Under the pieces are notes generated by a model that saw only the letters and a program-made list of their open reading frames with translations, had not been told where the DNA came from and made no database searches. The position numbers and the translations under genes are program-made. Source: Rhizobium sp. CF080 (lineage in GTDB: Bacteria > Pseudomonadota > Alphaproteobacteria > Rhizobiales > Rhizobiaceae). From it: a DNA stretch of 64,000 nucleotides. The stretch spans positions 1 through 64,000 of the forward strand of contig NZ_AKKC02000009.1 in assembly GCF_000282095.2 (NCBI RefSeq), in the 5' to 3' direction. Below are positions 41,101-50,542 of the stretch, piece by piece; within the stretch, counting starts at the first letter, position 1; the number at the start of each line of letters is the position of its first letter.

Positions 41101-42164
41101 GCTTTGGGTGCCGCGGTCTGCGGCAGCAGAAGGATGGCTCCCTGGTTGACGAAAAGCACCATGCAGGCGGCGAAGACGGTCGCGTAGAGCCGGTCCCAGA
41201 GCATGCCGACCGGGATGACATGATCGGCCGTGCCCATGGCCATCATCATCAGCGGCGCCATGACGATCGAATAGGCGAGGTAGTTCCTGGCCCGCAGGAA
41301 TGGCCGGCAGCCGCCGAGAACGGCGATGCTCAGGACGTCCGCCCAGGCGGGCAGAGCCAGGAATGAAAGCAGGCCCGCACAGCAGACGCCGACGATGACT
41401 CCGATCACCCTTTGCGTCGTCTTCAGCGGCATGCGCTCGGGCCGCCGTTCGACCAGCAGCACAAGCGTCAGCGCCGCCCAATGAATGTCGTGGGAGGGAA
41501 AAAGCGCGTGCGCCAGCGAGACGGCGCCGAGGCAGAAGACCAGCCGGATCGGATACTGCCAGCCCGCCAGTTCCCCCAACGAGCGCTTCAGCCGGTTGAA
41601 CTTCTGCCCGGCGGTCGGGACACGTTCGGTTTCAATCGGCTTTTCCTCAGGCTTGCGGATGCGATCGACGATGGCGGACATGCCGATATGCAGGATCATC
41701 GCGAAGAGCGCGCCGCTCATGACAACGGCAAAGATCAGCAGCGGATCTGCGCTCGTCGTCGCCACGATGCCGCCGACCATCATCAGATAGAAGACGAACC
41801 GCATCGAGGCTGCCACCATAGCCCGATCGAACCCGCCGACGACGCCTGCAATCGCCGCAAGCGTAAGGCTCGCCACTTGGCCGGCCATGCCCATGCGGCC
41901 GATGAGGCAGGCAAGTCCTGCCGCGAGCGCCAGCGTCGCGAAGGCGGCACCCGCACTGCCGGCTTGCACCCTCAACTTGCCATGCGCTACGGTTCCGCTC
42001 ATCGCCATGCCGCCGACGAGGCCGAGGCCCGTATGATGCCCCCTTGCGGCCAGCAGCGCCGGGACGGCCATGGCAAGCGCCGAAACGACGATCTCGATCG
42101 CCGTCACTTCTTTTTCCGTCGACCAGCGAAAGGCTCCGGCAACGTGATTGAGTGTCTGTTTCAT
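41097..42164 (-). CDS. FUSC-family aromatic-compound-exporter-like membrane protein
   Basis: A 355-residue integral membrane protein with two sets of five to six helices around a cytoplasmic loop (RIRKPEEKPIETERVP), the duplicated FUSC/YccS-like layout. Family members export aromatic acids such as p-hydroxybenzoate and related compounds. ATG 42164 begins MKQTLNHVAGAFRW; an upstream in-frame ATG at 42212 overlaps the operator and is unlikely. Divergent from a MarR gene with a perfect palindrome between, so repressor-inducible efflux is the natural model. Confidence 0.83.
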   Translation of the reverse strand: MKQTLNHVAGAFRWSTEKEVTAIEIVVSALAMAVPALLAARGHHTGLGLVGGMAMSGTVAHGKLRVQAGSAGAAFATLALAAGLACLIGRMGMAGQVASLTLAAIAGVVGGFDRAMVAASMRFVFYLMMVGGIVATTSADPLLIFAVVMSGALFAMILHIGMSAIVDRIRKPEEKPIETERVPTAGQKFNRLKRSLGELAGWQYPIRLVFCLGAVSLAHALFPSHDIHWAALTLVLLVERRPERMPLKTTQRVIGVIVGVCCAGLLSFLALPAWADVLSIAVLGGCRPFLRARNYLAYSIVMAPLMMMAMGTADHVIPVGMLWDRLYATVFAACMVLFVNQGAILLLPQTAAPKA

Positions 42165-42204
42165 CCGCCGTCTCTCAAGGCCAGGTTTGAGCAGTGGCGG
42201 AATA

Positions 42205-42219
42205 ATACGCAATGCGTAT
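42205..42219. promoter_or_regulatory. MarR operator between the FUSC and MarR genes
   Basis: ATACGCAATGCGTAT is a perfect palindrome around one central base, inside the 58-base divergent region and only 3 bases before the MarR start. One MarR dimer bound here could repress both genes. Confidence 0.7.
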
Positions 42220-42222
42220 CAT

Positions 42223-42678
42223 ATGTCCAGTGATCGGGACGAAGCCTCGACGTTGATCGTGCGCAGCGTGCTGCTGCTCGGCCGACGCCTGCGCGCAGCG
42301 CGAGCGGAAGGCTCAGTCAGCCTTTCGACGATCGCCATGCTCGCCACGCTTCACCGGCTCGGCCCGATGCCCGCCTGGCGCCTTGCCCAGGAGGAACGCC
42401 TGCAGCCGCAATCGGTCACCCGCATCGTCGCAGCCATGGAACGCGACGGCTTCATCAGCCGTAGCCGCAGCGAACAGGACCGCCGCGAAATCGAGTTGGC
42501 GCTTACGCCGCATGGCCGCAAGGTTCTCTCCGAAGATATCCGCTCCCGCAGAGCCTGGCTGGAAAAGGCGATCGAAGCCAGCCTAGGGGACGAAGAGCGC
42601 GAAACGCTGATGGAGGCTTCGCAGATCATGCTGAAGCTTGCTTATGTGCATGTCGAAGGAGAGCCGGGGCAGGAGTAA
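42223..42678 (+). CDS. MarR-family regulator of the divergent exporter gene
   Basis: A 151-residue MarR protein. Its winged helix is STIAMLATLHRLGPMPAWRLAQEERLQPQSVTRIVAAMERDGFISRSRSEQDRREIELALTPHG, flanked by dimerisation helices. The start ATG 42223 lies next to the palindrome at 42205, so mRNA leaders would be very short. The divergent FUSC exporter is its obvious target; the ligand is probably an aromatic compound, by analogy with MarR-exporter pairs. Confidence 0.92.
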   Translation: MSSDRDEASTLIVRSVLLLGRRLRAARAEGSVSLSTIAMLATLHRLGPMPAWRLAQEERLQPQSVTRIVAAMERDGFISRSRSEQDRREIELALTPHGRKVLSEDIRSRRAWLEKAIEASLGDEERETLMEASQIMLKLAYVHVEGEPGQE

Positions 42679-42735
42679 CTTTTGCCGTATCCGGCGCCCT
42701 GACGGGTTGGGGGGCAGGCGGCGACCTTGTGAGTG

Positions 42736-43509
42736 TCAAGCCGCCACGTTGGTAATCGCCTTGCGGGCCGCATAGGCGCGGACCGCTTCGCCGAACGCGT
42801 GGAACAGCGCCCGGGACGGCGCATCGGTTTCGGCCCAGTATTCCGGGTGCCATTGCACGCCGACCGCAAAATTCTTGGCGTCGATGACTGAAACAGCCTC
42901 GATCGTGCCGTCTTCGGCCGTCGCTTCGACCTTCAGACGCGGGGCGGTTTCGGCGATCGCCTGGCGGTGCAGAGAGTTCACCTGGACCTCGCCCGTGAGG
43001 CCCAGATAATTGGCGATGCAGGAGCCTTCAGCCACGAAGACCGGCTGGCGGATCGCATACATGCCGTCGCGCTCCTTCACATCGGGTTTGCGGTGATCCC
43101 AGATACCCGGCTGTTCCTGGATTTCGCTTGCAAGGGTGCCGCCGAGCGCCACGTTCAGTTCCTGGATGCCACGGCAGATGGCGAGCAGCGGAATGCCGCG
43201 GTCGATCGCCCGGCGGATGAGCGGCAGGGAGGTCGCATCGCGGGCCGGATCGAAGGGACCGTCACCGGCCGTGGCCTCCCTGCCGTAGAGCGAGGGGTGA
43301 ACATTGGTCGCCGAACCGGAAACCAGCACGCCATCGACGCGGTCGAGGATCGCGTCGGTCTCGTTGCCCTCTTCGAAAGCGGGGATGATGAAGGTCATCA
43401 CATCCGCCACCTTCAGCGCCGCCTGGACATATTGGTTCGGCGAGGCATGCCAGATCGCTCCGTCCAGTTCGCGGATATCAGCGGGCAGGGCGACGATCGG
43501 TTTCGGCAT
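42736..43509 (-). CDS. Class I glutamine amidotransferase-like hydrolase (PuuD type)
   Basis: A 257-residue peptidase-C26 protein similar to gamma-glutamyl-GABA hydrolase PuuD. The nucleophile elbow is LLAICRGIQELN with the catalytic cysteine, VNSLHRQAI follows, and the His-Glu pair is in GVQWHPEYW. In the Puu route such an enzyme frees GABA from gamma-glutamyl-GABA. No other puu genes lie nearby, so the substrate may be another gamma-glutamyl compound. Divergent from the TRAP binding-protein gene across a 306-base gap. Confidence 0.88.
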   Translation of the reverse strand: MPKPIVALPADIRELDGAIWHASPNQYVQAALKVADVMTFIIPAFEEGNETDAILDRVDGVLVSGSATNVHPSLYGREATAGDGPFDPARDATSLPLIRRAIDRGIPLLAICRGIQELNVALGGTLASEIQEQPGIWDHRKPDVKERDGMYAIRQPVFVAEGSCIANYLGLTGEVQVNSLHRQAIAETAPRLKVEATAEDGTIEAVSVIDAKNFAVGVQWHPEYWAETDAPSRALFHAFGEAVRAYAARKAITNVAA

Positions 43510-43713
43510 CAGGCTCTCCAACAAAGCAGGCTGTAACGGCTCGCTTCGTTGTGCCGCCGGACACCGCCTCAAGTCAAGTTCCAGGCCGTGCCTTCCGGTC
43601 TGCATTGCTCAAGGAATAAGCATCGCCCCTTTGAAATATCTTAGGAATCCAGTTTCGACGGGACGCTACGAAAGTCTAAGGTCAAAAGACGTTCCCGCAT
43701 TAAGGAATATTAG

Positions 43714-44922
<1,209 letters not shown>

Positions 44923-44950
44923 TCGCAGATCGGGCAGGTCTCATTTCAGG

Positions 44951-44979
44951 AACCCCGGATCGGAAGGTCCGGGGTTTTT
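44951..44979 (+). terminator. Terminator after the TRAP binding-protein gene
   Basis: AACCCCGGA pairs perfectly with TCCGGGGTT around TCGGAAGG and is followed by a T-tract (TTTTTGTTT), 28 bases after the stop codon. Confidence 0.9.
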
Positions 44980-45020
44980 GTTTGCCCGCGGTTCGGCTGG
45001 TTGCGGCAGGTTGTGCCGTC

Positions 45021-45048
45021 TCGACAATCACACGCGCTTATCTATGAT
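45021..45048 (+). promoter_or_regulatory. Promoter-like pair of tandem unit 1
   Basis: TCGACA (45021-45026), a 16-base spacer and TATGAT (45043-45048). Both hexamers and the spacer are identical in unit 2. A start near 45055 would give a leader of about 105 nt before the small ORF. Confidence 0.55.
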
Positions 45049-45159
45049 TGCAGCGTTCGAGGGCTGAAGCAGCACGCTCCGCGGCCAGCCGGAGCATCGG
45101 TGAAGACGGGCTTCACCGACTTCAAGCAAAAGCCCTGCTCTCGAACTGGAGGTGATGCG

Positions 45160-45249
45160 ATGTGGAAACCACTGAGCATTACGTTGCTGTTTAGGAAAAA
45201 TCGGACGGGCTGGTCAGTGTCCGTCCGATTCATGTTCTTAACCAAGTAA
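45160..45249 (+). CDS. Small basic peptide of unknown function, copy 1
   Basis: A 29-codon ORF starting MWKPLSITLLFRKNRTGW and ending FMFLTK. GGAGGT (45148-45153) sits 6 bases before the ATG. It has six basic and no acidic residues, and alternating hydrophobic/polar positions around a KNRTG turn suggest a cationic beta-hairpin. No family is recognised. A longer frame upstream to 45001 is open in this copy but interrupted by TGA in copy 2, so the short ORF is the shared unit. The ORF also contains an RNA stem, so selection may act on the RNA. Confidence 0.6.
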   Translation: MWKPLSITLLFRKNRTGWSVSVRFMFLTK

Positions 45250-45366
45250 CAAAGGAGGGCAGAGTTCGCGCTCTGTCCTCCACTCCGAAAATATACTCTC
45301 CCGTCAGCAGCCTGACAAGGGAAGCCGATCATCGATCTTTGTCAGGTTGCGGAAGGTTGTGTCGTC

Positions 45367-45394
45367 TCGACAATCACACGCGCTTATCTATGAT
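45367..45394 (+). promoter_or_regulatory. Promoter-like pair of tandem unit 2
   Basis: TCGACA (45367-45372), 16-base spacer, TATGAT (45389-45394); identical to the pair in unit 1. Confidence 0.55.
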
Positions 45395-45505
45395 TGCGAC
45401 GTTCGAGGGCTGAAGCAGCACGCTCCGTGGCCAGCCGGAACATCGGTGAAGACGGGCTTCACCGACTTCAAGCAAAAGCCCTGATCTCGAACTGGAGGTA
45501 ATGTG

Positions 45506-45592
45506 ATGTGGAAACCACTGATCATTACGCTGAGGTTTAGGAAAAACCGGACAAGCTGGTCAACAGCCGTCCGGTTCAGGTTCCTAATCTAA
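45506..45592 (+). CDS. Small basic peptide of unknown function, copy 2
   Basis: A 28-codon ORF starting MWKPLIITLRFRKNRTSW and ending VRFRFLI, aligned with copy 1 without gaps until the last codons. GGAGGT lies 6 bases before the ATG. It carries seven basic and no acidic residues. About a quarter of positions differ from copy 1, mostly conservative or basic gains. MWKPL, FRKNRT and VRF are kept. Some codon changes are silent and compensated in the RNA stem (AAT to AAC with CGA to CGG). Confidence 0.6.
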   Translation: MWKPLIITLRFRKNRTSWSTAVRFRFLI

Positions 45593-45675
45593 GCAAACGG
45601 AAAGCAGGGAGGCACCCCTGTCTTCCACTCCAAAAATATACTCTCCCATCAGCAACCTGACAAGAGAAGCCGCCC

Positions 45676-47184
45676 TTAGGGGTTGATCTTCGGGGGCTCG
45701 CCGAAGTTCGGCATGCCGGGCAATCCCTGCTGGCCGGGTTGGGCCGGCGCGCCGTCCATCGGGGGCAGGCCGAAATTCGGCATCTGGTTGCCGCCGCCAT
45801 TGCCGTTGCCGAAGCCGGGCACCTCGATCTTGATCGTGTTGAGATCGACGTCCGGCGCCTTGTCCAGCCAGTAGGTGACCGACTCGGGCCAGAAGATCAC
45901 GATGGCGACCAGGACGAGCTGCATGCAGAGCCACGGAATGGCGCCGAGATAGATATCCTTGGTCTTGACCGATTTCGGGGCGATCGAACGCAGATAGAAG
46001 AGCGCGAATCCGAAGGGCGGGTGCATGAACGAGGTCTGCATGTTGATGCAGAGCAGGACGCCGAACCAGATCAGGTCGATGCCGAGCGCGCTTGCGACCG
46101 GCGCCAGCATCGGGATGACGATGAAGGCGATCTCGAAGAAATCGAGGAAGAAGGCCAGGAAGAAGATGAAGATGTTGACGAAGATCAGGAAGCCGATGGC
46201 GCCGCCCGGAACGTGAGACAGAAGATGCTCGATCCACAGGCCGCCATCCATGCCCTGGAAGACGAGGCTGAAGCAGGTGGCGCCGACCAGGATGAAGACG
46301 ACCATGGAGGTGATCGTCATCGTCGAGTGCATGCCTTGGCGCAGCAAATCCCAGGTGAGACGGCGATGCATCGCAGCGATGGCCATGGCGCCGACGACAC
46401 CGAGCGCGCCTGCTTCCGTCGGGGTTGCGAGGCCCATGAAAATGGTGCCGAGCACGAGGAAGATCAGCACGATCGACGGGACCATGCCCCAGAGGACCTT
46501 CATGACCAGAGCCGCGTTCATCTCGCCGCGCGCTTCGGGCGGCAGCGGGGGAACGTCTTTCGGCCGGAAGATCGACAGGCCGAGGATGAACAGCATGAAG
46601 ATCGTGACCTGCAGGATCGAAGGTCCGATCGCGCCGAGATACATGTCGCCGACGGAACGGCCCAACTGGTCGGCCAATACGATCAGCACGAGCGAAGGCG
46701 GGATGACCTGGGTGATGGTGCCCGATGCGGCGATGACGCCCGTCGCAAGCCGCGGGTTATATCCGTATTTCAGCATGATCGGCAGCGAGATCACGCCCAT
46801 GGTGATGACCGAGGCGGCGACCGTGCCGGTAATCGCGCCGAGGATGGCGCCGACGACGATGACCGCATAGGCGAGGCCGCCGGGGACGGCGCCGAACAGC
46901 TTGCCCGTTCCTTCGAGCAGGTCTTCGGCCAGGCCGCAACGCTCCAGGATGGCTCCCATGAAGGTGAAGAAGGGAATGGCGAGCAGCAGGTCGTTGGAGA
47001 CGATCCCGAAGATGCGGAACGGCAACGCCTGCATGAAGGCGAACTCGAAATGGCCGGTGGCGATGCCGAGAAGACCGAAGAACAGGCCGACGGCCGAGAG
47101 CGAAAAGGCGACCGGGAACCCGTAGAGCATGAATATGATCATGCCCAGGAACATTGCCGGCGGCATTATACCGTATGCGAACAT
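45676..47184 (-). CDS. TRAP transporter large permease (DctM family)
   Basis: A 502-residue integral membrane protein with about twelve helices, the ion-coupled permease of a TRAP transporter. Family sequence GMIIFMLYGFPVAFSLS, AVIVVGAILGAITGTVAASVITMG and GVIAASGTITQVIPPS is present. The C-terminus has a Pro/Gly/Asn/Met/Gln-rich tail of about 45 residues (from NGNGGGNQMPNFG) not usual for DctM. It follows the small permease gene by 27 bases. Transcribed towards the tandem repeats and the binding-protein gene. Confidence 0.93.
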   Translation of the reverse strand: MFAYGIMPPAMFLGMIIFMLYGFPVAFSLSAVGLFFGLLGIATGHFEFAFMQALPFRIFGIVSNDLLLAIPFFTFMGAILERCGLAEDLLEGTGKLFGAVPGGLAYAVIVVGAILGAITGTVAASVITMGVISLPIMLKYGYNPRLATGVIAASGTITQVIPPSLVLIVLADQLGRSVGDMYLGAIGPSILQVTIFMLFILGLSIFRPKDVPPLPPEARGEMNAALVMKVLWGMVPSIVLIFLVLGTIFMGLATPTEAGALGVVGAMAIAAMHRRLTWDLLRQGMHSTMTITSMVVFILVGATCFSLVFQGMDGGLWIEHLLSHVPGGAIGFLIFVNIFIFFLAFFLDFFEIAFIVIPMLAPVASALGIDLIWFGVLLCINMQTSFMHPPFGFALFYLRSIAPKSVKTKDIYLGAIPWLCMQLVLVAIVIFWPESVTYWLDKAPDVDLNTIKIEVPGFGNGNGGGNQMPNFGLPPMDGAPAQPGQQGLPGMPNFGEPPKINP

Positions 47185-47211
47185 GAGCGGCTTATTCCCC
47201 AGAATTTCTTG

Positions 47212-47751
47212 TTATTGGAGCGGCTTTTCGTAGGTCGTATCGACCTGGAGTATGCCCAGAAGGCCCGCGATGCGCTTCACCAGTTCGGAGAGGCCCTGCA
47301 GCGCCAAAAGGAAGAAACCCGCCACGATGATCAGCTTGACCGGCCAGCGGATGAGGCCGCCGGCATTCGACGACACTTCACCCTGCGCGTAGGACAGCGC
47401 AAAGAAGGGCCAGGCGAGCCAGGCAAGGTAAAGGCAGGCCGGGATGAGGAAGACGATCAGGCCGATCGTATCGATCCACAGGCGGGCACGGTCCGAAACG
47501 GAGCCGTAGATCAGGTCGACGCGAACGTGCTCGTTGAGCCTCAAGGTATGTGAGGCGCCGAGCAGCACGATGAAGGCGAAGAGATACCACTGGATTTCAA
47601 GCCAGCCGTTGGAACTGTAGTTGAAAAGGTAGCGGATAATGGCGTTGCCGGCGCTGATGAGCGTGCAGGCGAGGACCAGATAGCCGGAGAATTTGCCAAC
47701 GATTTCGCTCAAGCGATCGATGAGACCGCTGATCTTCAACAATGCAGCCAT
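47212..47751 (-). CDS. TRAP transporter small permease (DctQ family)
   Basis: A 179-residue membrane protein with four helices, the small permease of the TRAP transporter. Family features are GNAIIRYLFNYSSNGWLEIQWYLFAFIVLLGASHTLRLNEHVRVDLIY. It is the first gene of the permease operon. The region upstream (47752-48057) carries a motif TAGACC-TTG-GTTTAC on the minus strand that is echoed in front of the binding-protein gene as TAGACC-AAAAT-GTTTAC (43733-43749). Confidence 0.92.
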   Translation of the reverse strand: MAALLKISGLIDRLSEIVGKFSGYLVLACTLISAGNAIIRYLFNYSSNGWLEIQWYLFAFIVLLGASHTLRLNEHVRVDLIYGSVSDRARLWIDTIGLIVFLIPACLYLAWLAWPFFALSYAQGEVSSNAGGLIRWPVKLIIVAGFFLLALQGLSELVKRIAGLLGILQVDTTYEKPLQ

Positions 47752-48057
47752 GCTTTCCCCAATTCCGACGGGTCTCTCTTATCCCGCCCGTTCTTGGATG
47801 GCGATGTAAACCAAGGTCTAAGAAAAGGAAAGTCCTAATAGACTGGGTTTTCGTCTACAAAAAGCCGGATCATAAGGGGTTGCGCAAGCTGTCGATGGGT
47901 TGCGCCCGTCGTGGAGGCGGCCTCTTGAAAAATTTAGCTATGCCGTTGGCAATTTGTTCAGCAAACTCTCAAGAACCCCCCAATGAAAGGGGGTTGCAAG
48001 GCGCGCGGACAAGCAAATTTTAAAGGGTTTCCCGCAGTGTCGACCGGAAGACAAGGG

Positions 48058-50388
48058 ATGAACCCGATGAAAGAGACCGAAGCGAAGACGTTGTCGACGG
48101 ATGTGTATCTGTCGTTCGTCACGTCGCTGTTTGGAAATCGCGGCACATTGTGGACCGGCGTGGTTGTTCACGTCCTGTGGTGCCTGCTCGTTTTCCATTA
48201 CAGCGGTGCGCAATTCTATCTCCTGTTTGCCTGCGGGTTCGCGGCGGTGTTTGCCTATCGCATGTACTGGTTCCACCGGTTCGACAAGGTGGACAAGGCG
48301 TCGCTGACCCATGACGATATCGCTGCCTGGGAGCAGCAATATGTGATCGGCGCGTTCCTTGCGGCCTTTCTGCTCGGCGTCGCCAGCGGTTACGCCCTGC
48401 TCGTGCTGGAAAACCCCTTCGTCGGCTTCACCTGCATCGCCATGACGCTCGGCTCGATGATGTCGATCGTTGGCCGCAACTACGGCTCGCGCATCGCCGT
48501 CGATCTCCAGACCCTCGGCTGCTGCGGGCCGATCCTGATCGCCTGCCTGTTTACCGAGGATCTGCATCTGGCGCTGATGTCGTTGCTGCTCATCCCGTTC
48601 GGCCTCACCACGCGGTCGATGGCCAATGGCGTGCGCGAATTCCTCTATGAGAACGTCATCGCCTCGCGGAAGATGGCAATCATCGCCGGCCGTTTCGACA
48701 TCGCACTGAAGACGATTTCCCACGGTCTCGTCATGCTCGACGGCGAAGGCAAGATCCAGGTGATCAACCGTCGCGCCCGCGATCTGCTCGGCCTCGACAA
48801 GAAGAGCGATCTGAAGGACCGCGATTTCGCCGCCGTGCTCTGCGAAGATGCGGAAAATGCGCCCGAAACCATCCTGCGGCAGCTTTCCAAGCTGGCCGAC
48901 GGCACGCTTGAACGCGCGCTCTTCAAGTTCAAGGACGAGCGCCACCTCGAATTCTCGGTCAGCCCGCGTTCCGACGGCGGTGTCGTGCTGATCTTCGAAG
49001 ACGTCACAGCCCGTCTCGCGGCCGAGGAAAAGGTGCTGCACATGGTGCGGTTCGACGCCCTGACGGGCCTGCCGAACCGCGGCCACTTCGCGGATCTTTC
49101 GACCAAGAAGCTGAAACGCCGCGGTGAGGCGCTCGCCGCGCTCGCCGTGTTCGACGTGGACGGTTTCAAGCATGTCAACGACCTGCGCGGCCATGTGGTC
49201 GGCGACCGGCTGCTTGCGGCGATCTCGGCAAGGCTCTCGGCGCTGAAGACCGACGGCCTGCTGGCGGGCCGTCTGGTCGGCGACGAATTCGTCGTGCTTT
49301 TGACCGGTGGCGACGACGGTTGCGAACTGGAGCGTCAGGTCCGGCGTATCCACGCCGAGATCCAGGGTGACTATTATGTCGATGGCCTTCGCCTTCCCGT
49401 TTCGATGAACAGCGGTTGTGTCATCCTGCCCTCGCAGGACTTCGATATGGAAAACTGGCAGATCAAGGCGGACCTTGCCCTCAATCATGCGAAATCGACC
49501 GGCAACGGCACGCTGACTGTGTTCCTTTCGGAAATGGACGCCCAGTATATCGACGAGCAGAAGCTGCGCGTCGACCTTCGTCAGGCGATCGAGAACCATG
49601 GCCTGCATGTCGTCTATCAGCCGATGTATCGTCCCGATGGCTCCGGCATCGAATGCAGCGAGGCTCTGGTGCGCTGGCGCCATGCGGAGCGCGGCATGGT
49701 GGGGCCGAACGTCTTCATCCCCATGGCCGAGGATATGGGGCTTGTCTCGCATATCACCCATCTGGTGCTCGATCAGGCCTGCCGCGACTGCGCGACCTGG
49801 CCGGAGCCGATGGCCGTTTCCGTCAACCTTTCGATCCAGGACCTGCGCAACGACGATATCGTCGGCTATGTCGCCGACGTGCTGAAGCGCTATGCGCTCG
49901 ATCCGTCGCGGTTGCATCTCGAAGTCACCGAAAGCTGCTTCATGGACGAACCGGTGGCGGTCAGCGCCATTCTCAACCAGTTCCGCGTGACCGGGGTGAC
50001 GATTGCGATCGACGATTTCGGCACCGGATTCTCGAGCCTCAGCTATCTCGACTCCCTGCCGCTCGACGTGGTCAAGATCGACCGGGCGTTCATCCGCAAT
50101 ATCGCCGAGGATCAGCGCAAGCTGAAGCTGCTGCGCGGCATCGTGCACCTGTCCCGCGAACTCGGCCTCAAGATCGTCGTCGAAGGCGTGGAAACGAAGG
50201 AGCAGCTCGCGCTGATCAACCGCCATCGGTTCTCCGACCTGGTGCAGGGTTACGTGTTTTCCATGCCGGTCGCGTCCGAAAAGATCATCGAGCTGGCGGC
50301 CGAGGCTGCCCCCACGGCCAAGCTTTCGGCTATCCGACGCGGTGCCAAAAGTGCACAGGCCTCGCCTCTGCGGGCCGCAGCGCGCTGA
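48058..50388 (+). CDS. GGDEF-EAL protein with degenerate GGDEF
   Basis: A 776-residue membrane protein: about six helices (residues 25-205), a PAS-like stretch (FDIALKTISHGLVMLDGEGKIQVINRRARDLLG), a GGDEF domain and a C-terminal EAL domain. The GGDEF motif reads RLVGDEF, with the first glycine changed to valine and no RxxD site, so it is probably not a cyclase and may be a GTP-binding regulatory domain. EAL residues are intact: SEALVRW, VTESCF, DDFGTGFSS and EGVET. It should act mainly as a cyclic-di-GMP phosphodiesterase. ATG 48058 has GGAAG upstream. Confidence 0.9.
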   Translation: MNPMKETEAKTLSTDVYLSFVTSLFGNRGTLWTGVVVHVLWCLLVFHYSGAQFYLLFACGFAAVFAYRMYWFHRFDKVDKASLTHDDIAAWEQQYVIGAFLAAFLLGVASGYALLVLENPFVGFTCIAMTLGSMMSIVGRNYGSRIAVDLQTLGCCGPILIACLFTEDLHLALMSLLLIPFGLTTRSMANGVREFLYENVIASRKMAIIAGRFDIALKTISHGLVMLDGEGKIQVINRRARDLLGLDKKSDLKDRDFAAVLCEDAENAPETILRQLSKLADGTLERALFKFKDERHLEFSVSPRSDGGVVLIFEDVTARLAAEEKVLHMVRFDALTGLPNRGHFADLSTKKLKRRGEALAALAVFDVDGFKHVNDLRGHVVGDRLLAAISARLSALKTDGLLAGRLVGDEFVVLLTGGDDGCELERQVRRIHAEIQGDYYVDGLRLPVSMNSGCVILPSQDFDMENWQIKADLALNHAKSTGNGTLTVFLSEMDAQYIDEQKLRVDLRQAIENHGLHVVYQPMYRPDGSGIECSEALVRWRHAERGMVGPNVFIPMAEDMGLVSHITHLVLDQACRDCATWPEPMAVSVNLSIQDLRNDDIVGYVADVLKRYALDPSRLHLEVTESCFMDEPVAVSAILNQFRVTGVTIAIDDFGTGFSSLSYLDSLPLDVVKIDRAFIRNIAEDQRKLKLLRGIVHLSRELGLKIVVEGVETKEQLALINRHRFSDLVQGYVFSMPVASEKIIELAAEAAPTAKLSAIRRGAKSAQASPLRAAAR

Positions 50389-50443
50389 ATTCTGCCTGAA
50401 ATTGCAACAGTGTTAACGGTTTTGGTACGTTAGGAGACGCTTA

Positions 50444-50458
50444 TTAACCGTTTATTAA
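50444..50458. promoter_or_regulatory. CtrA-type site 1
   Basis: TTAACCGTTTATTAA fits the CtrA consensus TTAA-N7-TTAA exactly and is followed by CC. It lies about 85 bases before the FeeM-like gene. Confidence 0.65.
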
Positions 50459-50522
50459 CCATAACATTTAGAATTTTATTCAATTCGGGTTCCATTCATT
50501 GCGGGCTATGGGTCTTTTAGGG

Positions 50523-50537
50523 TTAATCCATGGTTAA
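50523..50537. promoter_or_regulatory. CtrA-type site 2
   Basis: TTAATCCATGGTTAA is a second perfect TTAA-N7-TTAA match, ending 5 bases before the ATG of the FeeM-like gene. A site this close to the start codon could act by repression, or the real start may lie downstream (ATG 50558). Confidence 0.6.
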
Positions 50538-50542
50538 AGCAC

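Larger units (their letters stand above)
45001..45328 (+). repeat. Tandem unit 1: promoter, hairpin leader, small basic-peptide ORF and 3' stem
   Basis: First of two direct repeats spaced 346 bases apart. Sequence to the peptide start codon is about 94% identical between units, while the ORF and 3' part diverge. In order: TCGACA/TATGAT promoter, hairpin CGGTGAAG/CTTCACCG (45098-45118), GGAGGT, ORF 45160-45249, ORF-embedded stem 45199-45208/45221-45230, and stem 45254-45264/45271-45281. The repeat lies in the 753-base gap between the converging TRAP genes. Confidence 0.9.
45347..45674 (+). repeat. Tandem unit 2 of the duplicated element
   Basis: Second copy of the unit at 45001-45328, with promoter pair, leader hairpin (45444-45464), GGAGGT at 45494-45499, ORF 45506-45592, ORF-embedded stem AACCGGAC/GTCCGGTT (45545-45552/45569-45576) and 3' stem 45599-45609/45616-45626. 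It ends one base before the dctM-type gene's stop codon, so the 3' stem could also terminate the minus-strand permease transcript. Confidence 0.9.

Noticed and set aside
45001-45249. An 82-codon ORF ending with the small basic peptide
   Set aside because: Its upstream part has no ribosome-binding site and is interrupted by an in-frame TGA in the second tandem copy. Only the 29-codon ORF is shared by both copies.
45042-45332. A 96-codon minus-strand ORF across tandem unit 1
   Set aside because: The same frame is broken by a stop codon in unit 2, whereas the plus-strand small ORF is kept in both.
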